Shown here in pieces: positions 23,590 through 32,456 of a DNA stretch of 64,000 nt (its first letter is position 1; every line of letters starts with the position of its first letter). A program made the translations under genes and the position numbers. Below the pieces are notes generated by a model, which saw only the letters and a program-made list of their open reading frames with translations, was not told the DNA's origin and made no database searches. The stretch comes from Halichondria panicea (lineage: Eukaryota; Porifera; Demospongiae; Suberitida; Halichondriidae), in the NCBI RefSeq assembly GCF_963675165.1, contig NC_087386.1, forward strand, positions 1,538,931-1,602,930, given 5' to 3'.

Positions 23590-24660
23590 ACTACAGTAAA
23601 CCAGAAACAAACAAAAAAAAAGAGAGCAGACAACACAAAACCATACAGGTATAGAAAAAGCAAACAGATGTTCGGCCTGCCGAGAATGATGGGTTAACCC
23701 TTTCCCGGCTTTAATTAAAACAAAATAATACAGAATAAATACATGTTTTTCTTTAAAAATCCATATCTTATGAACCGTACATTGAAATCACTCGTAACTA
23801 TTTCCTACAGGTAGCCCAGACCCCGGGGGTACCATGACATCATCATCGTTACCTAGCAACTGACCACCTCCAACTAATTAGCGATTGTTTACAAACATTC
23901 ACAATTATGTACACAAACAATATTATACGAAGGCACAAAGTGACTATAGACACTAAGTAAGTGTTCTCAATGTTCTCACGGTGACATAGTTCGATCAGGA
24001 TCTGCCGAAACTTCTCTGCGAGGTCGTATCAGCAGACGCCCTTTTCCCGGGAAACGTTCTTCACCTACACACACGTTTATAAGTTCAATGGTGGCTCATG
24101 ATATCCACTGCTGTACTAACTAGCCTAAGCAAACCTATACTGAAGCTATCCTGAAGCTATCAGAATACAGTAGGTTGTACAAATGCTACTCTAGACTTAC
24201 CAGATCCAGAAACTTGGTCCAGCTCCTTCAGGCTCCTCAGGCTCTTTATTTTTTAGCTTGAGGTAGCTTCCTACCTAGCTACGATCCCAGTCACTGTCCT
24301 CTCACTCTACAAGGCCATAAGCATCGATATTCTCACTGTCTAGCAGCTCTAGAGCCCCACTGAGGTTGTACTACAAAGATCTTGAAGTCATCATCAAACG
24401 GTCACTTTTCTTTCGACAGTACTGCACAAAGCGTACCTCGAAGCAAGATGTTGAAAATACCACGTGAAAGAGCAGCTCAATGTGCATGTGCTGGTACCTA
24501 CAGTGTGCGCATAGCTCCAACACAGCCTGCACAGCAAATTTTTGAAAAATCTCGGTCCGCTGGACGACATATGTCGTCTAAAGCCGGGAAAGGGTTAAAG
24601 AGTCTTTAACGGTGCACCAACCCTCCCCATTCATCTGTTGCATTCAGAACAACTAGTATA
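23590..24660 (-). repeat. tRNA-like SINE interrupted by a piggyBac-type element
   Basis: Around the TTAA-flanked insertion the outer parts join into a sequence resembling the repeat at 25985-26130: on the minus strand GGGAGGGTTGGTGCACCG (A-box-like), then GGCAGGCCGAACATCTG (B-box-like), then an A/T-rich tail. The SINE call is tentative. Confidence 0.35.
23698..24594. mobile_element. piggyBac-like non-autonomous element
   Basis: 897 bp flanked by TTAA (23694-23697 and 24595-24598), with ends CCCTTTCCCGGCTTTA and TAAAGCCGGGAAAGGG. TTAA duplication plus CCCT ends are diagnostic of piggyBac. No full transposase is present. A minus-strand stretch around 24280-24360 (LELLDSENIDAYG, EDSDWD) resembles the acidic N-terminal region of piggyBac transposases, so it may be an internally deleted copy. 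Confidence 0.75.
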
Positions 24661-24873
24661 CTGAATAATTATTGTAAGCTATTCACTTCATGGGGCCATG
24701 CTGATTGTAAGCTATTTTCATATTTGAGGTAATGCTGACATAAAGTATAGAACTTATTTTAGACTTCATATTGGCTGCTGTAATACTTCAACTTATTAAT
24801 TTATAAGGTACACAGGCTGTATTGTCTGGGCCAGTTGGTTTTGTGGTGGGACTATCTGGTAATGGGGATGGGT

Positions 24874-25079
24874 CAAGAGCGCATAAAAGAGAGAGAGCGT
24901 GTAACTTCCGTCTCCTACAGTGCGGGCAGAATCCACTATAAATAGAACTATGGTCACGTGGGACTACATTCCATGCACATGCAGCAGTGAGTGATTTCAA
25001 GAATGGTTCTATTTATAGTAGTGCCCGTACGTGTAGCGGATGCATAAGTTACACGCTCTCTCTCTTTTATGCGCTCTTG
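24874..25079. mobile_element. MITE with 7-bp target duplication (GATGGGT)
   Basis: 206 bp with inverted ends of over 30 bp (CAAGAGCGCATAAAAGAGAG and complement) and a second complementary block (CTATAAATAGAAC / GTTCTATTTATAG). GATGGGT flanks both sides (24867-24873 and 25080-25086). Its ends follow the pattern CARGAGCRCATWAMAG shared with the element at 18180-18774. Confidence 0.8.
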
Positions 25080-25175
25080 GATGGGTCTATGTGGTTTTTC
25101 TAGGTGGTAAGCCAAAACAAGTCTAATTTTGGTTTTTAGAATTAGCACCAGGCATTAAATAGATGGTAGTGTGTC

Positions 25176-25177
<2 letters not shown>

Positions 25178-25249
<72 letters not shown>
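25178..25249. repeat. GT microsatellite
   Basis: An almost pure GT repeat of about 70 bp with one CAC interruption, in receptor 1b intron 1. Confidence 0.9.
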
Positions 25250-25251
<2 letters not shown>

Positions 25252-25380
25252 ATAGAAGGTATACAAAAGGTATAGGGTGGATGATGGCTTTCAACCACAC
25301 ATCCTATCTTATTCAACACGGAATGCTCAGTTCTGAATTTTCATTTGGAATCCCATCTCTGTTGTTACCTTACTTACTGT

Positions 25381-25417
<37 letters not shown>

Positions 25418-25984
25418 CAGTATTTAAAGTGTGTGCATGCATTTAGCTTACATTAGTTCACTTGTCATCTTTCAGGTAGGCCAGGTGGAGAGGAGATTGA
25501 TAGACTATTTTTAGGATTATCATGTGATGTTTCTTTATGTAATGGAGCAGGCTTGTGTATTGTGGTAATGTACTTGTGGATCTTAATTGTATGTGTAAAT
25601 TTCACTATCTTCATTAATTTTGGTGTATCATTATTTTGGGGTTTTTGTTTTGTATGCTTTTATGGTAGTAAGGCAATGGTTTGGGTTTATGTTTTGAGGG
25701 CGTTCTGGAAGCTGTATGTGGCGTACACCGTGGTTGTGGTGTTTTTTTTAAAGTATGCAGGGTACATGTATTCTGTAGTGCTCAGTGCTGGTAATTTATT
25801 CTTTTGCTCAACGGGGTCCTATCAGTGGCTTTGTTACTCTATACCATGGGTTGGGTGGACATACCTATTAAGTGAGCTTACATTTGCAGTGGCCCTGCTG
25901 CTATTATATCTAAAGGACTTAGGTTATAGTCTGAATTCAAAGTGGGCAGTACTGGTTATTGTCAATAATAACAAATGGGGGGGG

Positions 25985-26130
25985 GGGGCACAGGGGACAG
26001 AAAATAAAATTAAAACAGAAAACATAGACAAATGATAGACAAAGAAGCACTTGAACGCCCGACCTTGAGATTCGGGAATGGGGATTAAAGATCTTTGATG
26101 GTACCAACTCTCTCCGCTCGTTCAATGCAT
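25985..26130 (-). repeat. tRNA-derived SINE-like repeat
   Basis: On the minus strand the head reads GAGAGAGTTGGTACCATC, then ATCTTTAATCCCCATTC, then GGTCGGGCGTTCAAGTGC. Order and spacing resemble a tRNA D-loop (A box), anticodon arm and T-loop (B box). An A/T-rich tail follows on the far side. It lacks a full acceptor stem and is not a tRNA gene. Confidence 0.4.
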
Positions 26131-26552
26131 CCACAGTCTTAAGTATAGATACTTGTACACAATACTTGTACACAGCTACTTATTACACATTGGGTATGTT
26201 TACATAGCTATTCAATGGTTTGAGGATATCTTGTTCATGTATCCACAGTCTTAACAATTTAGTATACTTATGTATTTTACACCTTGGGTATGCTTAGCTA
26301 TTTAATTACAGTAATAATGGTGGGAGCACTTATCTTATGTTATTCTGAGTGGGTTGCTGCAGTTTACTTGGCTTTGTTATGGAGGCTCTCTTAGGACTTA
26401 TCTCATGTGACTACTACTGGGTTGTGGTACTTTGGAGGGAAAAACCTAGGGTCTTATCTAATTTTTGTGGTATAAGCTTAATTAATGCTTATACATATAA
26501 ATAAAGTACATGTACATTTAGGTGACATGTGTGTGTAGTCTTTACATTTCTT

Positions 26553-26629
26553 AGAGTTAGCACAAGGCATTAGTCAAAATAAATATTTCTTAGAGTTAGC
26601 ACAAGGCATTAGTCAAAATAAATATGTGG

Positions 26630-26682
<53 letters not shown>
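26553..26682. repeat. 37-bp direct repeat followed by GT microsatellite
   Basis: CTTAGAGTTAGCACAAGGCA... occurs twice in tandem, then about 50 bp of GT. A related sequence (AGAATTAGCACCAGGCATTA) precedes the GT tract at 25178, so both tracts descend from one duplicated segment. Confidence 0.75.
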
Positions 26683-26685
<3 letters not shown>

Positions 26686-27114
26686 GCAATGTACACACAT
26701 CAAGCTAATTACCTGTTGGAGAACACAATCCATGAACTGTAGACTGCGTAATAGTCAGAAATACAAATACCACAACTATTGTCAATTGCATCTTGTCTAT
26801 GTACATACGTATAAATCGAGCCTACTGCCAGATCTTCAGATATATAAAATTATGATGTAGTCTATACAAGCCCCACCCAGGGGCCACTATTGTTAGCTAA
26901 GGATTCTTGTAGCCACAACTGGGAGCAATAAAATTCTTGTGTAATGAGCTCTTACGAAGTGCCGTAACACCATCAGTATTAGCATGTAATATTGAGCACC
27001 TTCCTACGGCTATCCCTGGAGATGAACTGTGGAGGAAGATGGGCAGTGATGCCGCGCCAGTGTACTATAGCCAATATAGTTTGTACTTCATTGAGTCTGC
27101 AACTGGTTGTCAGT

Positions 27115-27222
27115 ACTCTGCATTTCAACAGCATGCCTGTCAGAGCCTGTAGTAGCATTAACAATAGTCAGAGGGTGTCTAGACAAGTAATAGCAGACCC
27201 TTACCGTGACTAGACTGTACTG
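27115..27222 (-). pseudogene. BAG1 5'-end fragment
   Basis: This matches 13556-13656 of BAG1: the start of exon 2 (AGCATGCCTGTCAGAGCCTG on plus), the whole 60-bp intron and the exon 1 donor (CTTACCGTGAC). Because the intron is kept, it was copied as DNA, not from mRNA. It lies between receptor 1b exon 1 and the sulfatase. Confidence 0.7.
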
Positions 27223-27334
27223 TACTGCACTGCAAAAGGAAAACCTTCCGAGATTAATTCTCGAAATAAAGTAAAAAGATGGGAGGGGCTGCCTTGTGCA
27301 AATGCGTGGGAGTGGCTGCTCAGCATCAAACAAG

Positions 27335-28863
27335 ATGGTCAAAATGAACGGCAAACTCTTTCTTCTGGTGCTGATCTTTAGCTGTGTTGCTACTTCTACG
27401 GGACAAAGGACAAGCTCTCAACCACCCAACATTCTATTTCTAATGGCAGACCAAATGAGAGCAGATCTATTGTCATGTGCTGGAAACAAAATCTCCAAAA
27501 CTCCCAACCTCGACCAGCTTGCTACAGAGGGTGTACGTTACACAAATGCCTTCAGCACTACTCCAACTTGCACTCCAGCTAGAGCAGCCATCCTCACAGG
27601 TCTGTCTCCATGGTATCATGGAATGCTGGGCTATGGACAAGTAGCCAATCGATACGATTTCGAAATGCCAAGAGCTTTGTGTGATGCTGGTTACTACACT
27701 TGCTCTATTGGCAAGGATCATTTTGGTTGGAATAGTACAGCTAACGATGGAATCGACCACGGCTATCATCAAACAGATCTCTATGATGGTCTTGAGAATG
27801 AACTGGACAATTATGATAGATGGCTTGCAACGGAGCAGCCGGGTGTGAACCCCATGGCAACTGGACTGGGATTTAACGATTACAGAGGAGCTGCTTATGC
27901 ACTACCAGAGTACTACTACCCCACAGCCTGGGTTAGTAGAGGAGCCACATCTTTTATTGAGTCATACAATCGTACAGATCCGTTCTTCCTGAAAGTGTCC
28001 TTCCATCGACCTCATAGCCCCTACGATCCTCCGGAAAGATGGATGGAAAAATTCAACAGAGATGACATGCCTCCCCGTATGTCGGAAATACTTGGGACAA
28101 GGAATACGCTCAAACGTACGATGAACCACCCCCTCCAATGTGGAATGGAGACATCGGATTGGACGAGGTCAAGCGATCACGACAAGCCTACTACGCCAGT
28201 GCTGGTTTCGTCGATGAATGGATTGGAAAAATTTTACAAACTTTGGACAGAAAGGGACTAAGAAACAACACTTTTGTCTTCTTCACAGCCGATCATGGTG
28301 ATATGATGGGAGACCATTACCTCTGGCGCAAAGGGTACCCCTATTATGGATCGGCTCATGTGCCAATGTTGCTAAGTTGGCCACCCTCCATGGATACCAA
28401 AGTGTCCGTCAAACGAGGCACTGCACTTGACGTGGTGACTGAGCTTCGAGACATTCTACCAACTTTTCTAGACGTTGCAGGCGTGAACATACCCGAGACA
28501 ATTAATGGAAGCTCTTTACTATTAACTCTCGAGAAATCTACTCCGAATTGGCGAGAATTTATCGATCTAGAACATGCTGTCGTTTATAACGAGACTATTC
28601 ATTGGAATGCACTTACTGACGGACAAGTGAAATACATATTTCGAGCATATTATCCAGACGAGCAATTGTTTGATTTGTCCCAGGATCACATGGAGCTTAC
28701 TAACCTCGGCTCTGATCCACAATGGAAGTCCACTCTGTTGAAATGGAGAGGAAGAATGGTTGCACAGTTTGAGAAAGAAGGCAGGGGAGAGGAGTGGGTG
28801 AAAGATGGAGTACTGCAGAGGAGAGAGAAGACACAAGTCTACTCACCTAACTATCCTGGGTGA
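27335..28863 (+). CDS. Intronless sulfatase with one apparent frameshift
   Basis: ATG at 27335 starts a signal peptide (KLFLLVLIFSCVATSTG). PPNILFLMADQMRAD supplies the metal-binding Asp. CTPARAAILTG (Cys about residue 79) is the sulfatase C-x-P-x-R signature, whose Cys is converted to formylglycine. HRPHSPYDPPERW and later ADHGDMMGDH complete the type I sulfatase core. The frame shifts at the CCCC run at 28072-28075: one more C would give MPPPYVGNTWD and join the two frames into about 510 aa. This may be an assembly or sequencing error, or a young pseudogene. The likely role is lysosomal or secreted hydrolysis of sulfate esters. The lack of introns is unlike its neighbours. Confidence 0.8.
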
Positions 28864-29507
28864 ACATGCATTCACCAACTGGTTTATCGTTTAATACTAT
28901 GTGTTTAATATTATACGTTTTTTTACCATGATAATTGTGCTATGCATGTGCAATGTTGACATAAACATTAAAGTGAAAGCAAAACGTTGAAATGAACGGT
29001 TCTAGTTACATGTATCTAGCAAACGACTTTTCCCCAAGTAAAATGCAAAAGCAAGTTAGTAATTATAAATCCAGTACACAACCGCTGCAACGTACGTACA
29101 TCTTCCTATAATTATACCGTAAATGTTCCCTTTAATTTCAATACCCGTAGTCATTTTGCATGACAGTAACGTCATGCAACCCACACAACTAAAGACTTTC
29201 GCAACAAACATGAAGTACAATAACTTTCAACACAATAATGATTATACCACAAAAACAGTGAAGTAAATTATGAAATAGAAGTAATTAATAACTATTGCCA
29301 TTGTCCAGCCATTTGGGGTGGGGCTTGTCCTGGCAGCTGCTTGGATGTGGGTGGGGTTTGTTTGATGGAGGGGTATCCCCTCGGACCATGGATCCCCGGT
29401 TGTAGCCGGCAGATAAAGTGCATGGTAGTCTACAAGGGAGAGGAGAATAAAATGGAGCCTATGCAGAACAATACATGCACTAGTACATACATGAACACTG
29501 AACAGAC
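28864..29507. other. Intergenic, nothing recognised
   Basis: About 640 bp downstream of the sulfatase. AT-rich at first, with ATTAAA-like signals near 28966; no coding frame or known repeat was recognised. Confidence 0.4.
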
Positions 29508-29508
29508 C

Positions 29509-29653
29509 AATCTTTGCAACACATGAATAAAAGTGTTGAGCACTGTGTGTCCTATGGGATATGCTCATAGTAAACCAGACCACATGTAGTGTGTATACAC
29601 ATATTCCAGGAATGCGTGGCACTCTACACTTTTACTGGTGTGTTGCAAAGATT
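29509..29653. mobile_element. AGAATCTTTGC-family MITE, short copy
   Basis: The cleanest copy of the family: left AATCTTTGCAACACATGAAT, right TACTGGTGTGTTGCAAAGAT, about 145 bp. The following DNA to 29825 matches 21990-22205, so this copy sits at a block boundary. Confidence 0.7.
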
Positions 29654-29947
29654 TTGCAAAGTCCTGTAAATAAATATTACCCTCATGCTTTAGTATAATA
29701 GTTATGATACTGTCTATATAATGCTTTACTATATAGATACCCTCAAGTCATGCTTTTACTGTAAACACCTATATTTCAATATTGGGGGAGGCTAAGAAAT
29801 TCCATGTACGTATATAAGATACACAGGGAGTAACTATAATTATAATTATACTCACATGATGCATGATGCATGTAATTATGTGTATAATTATAGTTGTGTA
29901 TACCTTTTATTTAATACATGTTAATTCCTACTTTCATGCACATGCAG

Positions 29948-31349
29948 TGTTTGAAGCACGGACATACTCCACTTTTGTGGACAAATCACTTCTCCCGTGA
30001 CTCTCGCATGATGCGATATAATTCTAGTATCTACAATTTGAAATTCAATGAATTGAACTGCTCGTTGCTCTTCAAGGGTGATGCAGAGCAAATTGCAAAG
30101 GCTAAATCAATTGATAACAAATCCAAATGGCCATCAGTTCCATCAGATGATGAGTTCTACAAACTTGCTGACAGTTGTGACTGGATAAAGAAAGAGTTGG
30201 ACCGAGGTTACTATGTGTCTGAGCAAGAACAGCAATTTCCACTAGCATTTGCTCTGAGTGTATATCAGTCACCTTATCAAATATTTCGGTTTCTCAAAGT
30301 TATCTATAGACCTCACAATTTGTACTGCATTCACTATGATAAAAAGTCCAGCGAACCATTTAAGAAGCTGATGAATACCATTGCTGCTTGTCTGCCCAAT
30401 ATGATTGTTCCCAGCAAGATTGCTGATGTCATATGGGGCTGGTATACTATAGTCGATGCTCAGATGAATTGTATGGAAGATCTCTATGAGCTGCGATACA
30501 AATTTCCTTGGAAGTATGCAATCACTCTGTGTGGGAAAGAAGTTCCCCTGAGAACTAATAAAGAAATGGTTCACACTTTACGCAAGTTAAACGGTACATC
30601 GTCAGTAGATGTAATAGAAAATTTAAAACATGAAATCAACTATTGGACATATAAATTTTCCCTTTCTGGACGCTCAATTGTGCAGTTGAAGGAAAAATTG
30701 GATCCAGTACCGTTTAATCTCACAATGGCCAAAAGTATGGCATACTACGGGTTATCAGAGACGTTTGTTAACTATTTATTGCACAATGAAGAGGCTGTTA
30801 AGTTTCGGAGATTTATGGAGGATACTAGAATACCTGATGAGCATGTTGTTGCTACCCTCTTCAATCGAACAGGTATATCATATACAAAGCTTTTATAGCA
30901 ACACATTGTTAGTGAGAGCTAGCTAGCCTGCATTAGTAAAACCTGCTGGTTTTACATAAGATTGACAGTGCAGTTGTGTGTGTTTTCAATTATTGCGTGA
31001 GTCTATAATTATATAGATATACTGGATGCATATACATGCAGGTGTACCTGGTGGAAGAGATGAAAGATATGTACATCTTATACCCATAACTTCCTCCTAT
31101 TTGTGGCTTTCCTCCACGGCAGAGAAGAAGCTATGCACCGGCTGGGATGTGCACAATATTTGTACCATAGCAAATGGCGACCTACAGCACCTAGACTATA
31201 CGTTCGACCCTAAAAAATATCCTCAAACTTTCTTCCACAACAAGTTTTTCATTGAGAGAGATCGGGCAGTGATAGACTGTGCTGAGGAAGAGCTCCTCAG
31301 GAGAAACAGAGAAGAATGTTTGAGTGACAATGCACTGAGCATGCACTAG
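29948..31349 (+). CDS. GT14 core-2 GlcNAc-transferase-like, copy 2 exons 2-3
   Basis: Exon 2 at 29948-30872 and exon 3 at 31042-31349 are open, phase 1 at their join, and encode the whole catalytic part: CLKHGHTPLLWTNHF, RPHNLYCIHYDKKS, ADVIWGWYTIVDAQMNCMED, WKYAITLCGKEVPLRTN, PDEHVVATLFNR and FHNKFFIERDRAVIDC. One extra codon (WPSVPSDD) distinguishes it from the other copies. No local membrane-anchor exon was found; the candidate is at 20744. The substrate-side segment (SSVDVIENLKHEINYWTYKF) differs from copies 1, 3 and 4 and matches copy 5. Confidence 0.75.
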
Positions 31350-32456
31350 TTAAATTTTATACATTAATTATGACTTGAGAAACCAAATTAGGAACTGAGT
31401 GCAAATATGTCTTTCTTGCAGTAACCTTTTTTTTTATATATATTCAGGCATAGCTGTTTGTGCAAGGTGATAAAACTTAAAGTCATAACTCACCTATCTA
31501 TGTCCATATTTACTTCTCGAAACATCGATGTGCGCATGCGCACAAGGGCAGGGGACAATAGTTATACATGTACTGAGCCTCTGACTGAGCCACAGGCCAT
31601 TTGCCAGAACACAATCTCTAAAATTTTTTAGAGTTATGCATAAATGGTTGTTTAACTTGCAGTGAAAGCGTTGCAATCTCTTCAAAATCTTTCATACCAT
31701 CATCTGTTTGCACAAACTTTCTATTCAATTTACGAGCCCAACTGTAATCTAATCTAGATAAGTCTTTAAGCTATGTCTATCAAATAATAAATGTTCTTAG
31801 TCGTCATAATTTGCTCTTCACACTGAGACAGAGGTCACAGGCTCAGCAAATGAGTTTCGATAGTGTTTCGTCATATAAACTTGAGATTTGATAGTGTACC
31901 AGCACAATTAAAAATGCATTTTGTAGCCCTTTGTAATGTCTATCTAATGGTGTGTTTAAATCAGTGATAACCTAGAGATAGAGAAAGTTCTATTCTCTGA
32001 GAAAAGCCATGGCCCAACCGAATCGTAGGAATTTGGCCTGTTTTGTTACTAACTTTGAGGCTCTTCATACACACTTTCTTCTTACAAAGTGTCAAAACAC
32101 CATTAGTATCAGCAAAGAGGAAGATGTGATACTGAGCACCTTCTCACCACGGTCGCTGGAAGAGGAAAATAGTGGAAGAGGAGAGGCAGGATGCCAGGTT
32201 ACTGATAGCCAGATGTCTGCAACTGCATGGTTTTCGGTACTGACCTCAACAACATGCCTGTCAGAACCTGTACTGTGTAGGAGCATCTGAGTGAAAAGCC
32301 AACAAAGAGTTTATATAGGTTGAGGTCCACCCACTACTTTAATCATGTAGTAATTATGATCTGAGAAAATGCGCACAACATTTTAAAGCACACAAGCTGT
32401 GTCTACCTATATATACAGTCAAACAATAATGTTCTTCAATCGTCATAATTTGCTAT
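31350..32456. other. Spacer between transferase 2 and receptor 2
   Basis: It holds a receptor-tail fragment (CACTGAGACAGAGGTCACAG, about 31817), one copy of the 181-bp unit that is tandem at 52687-53250, and a BAG1-like fragment near 32225-32290. Open frames here (for example MAQPNRRNLACF) lie in that repeat and look non-coding. Confidence 0.5.
32225..32290 (-). pseudogene. BAG1 exon 2-like fragment
   Basis: The minus strand reads GSDRHVVEVSTENHAVADI, like the BAG1 segment GSDRHAVEVQSADSVVADL. It is part of a longer block (about 32087-32335) shared with 53280-53545. Confidence 0.55.

Larger units (their letters stand above)
22213..26791 (-). pseudogene. Ig-domain receptor copy 1b, 5' exons intact, 3' end lost
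   Basis: Exon 1 at 26713-26791 encodes a signal peptide (MQLTIVVVFVFLTITQ) ending LCSPT at a phase-1 donor, the same ending as the intact receptor (MCSPT). Exon 2 at 22903-23442 gives the N-terminal domain (HAWDQTVSISFTF, GLNLYFYNIPSRRIGLPYN, QIDWLLLTEVEIC). Exon 3 at 22519-22845 gives Ig1. Exon 4 (from 22390) is cut at about 22213, within Ig2. The sequence then joins transferase intron DNA. The membrane exon is absent, so any product would be truncated or secreted. Intron 1 is 3.3 kb because of inserted repeats. Confidence 0.75.

Noticed and set aside
25553-26035. 160-residue hydrophobic open frame
   Set aside because: It starts at TTG, arises from T/G-rich sequence next to GT microsatellites in an intron, and shows no family motif or splice support.
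25985-26130. tRNA gene
   Set aside because: A-box and B-box-like parts are present, but no complete acceptor stem or cloverleaf; SINE-like is the better reading.
32009-32290. MAQPN... open frame, also near 53200
   Set aside because: It is one phase of the 181-bp repeat plus a BAG1-like fragment; the tandem copies do not keep it open.
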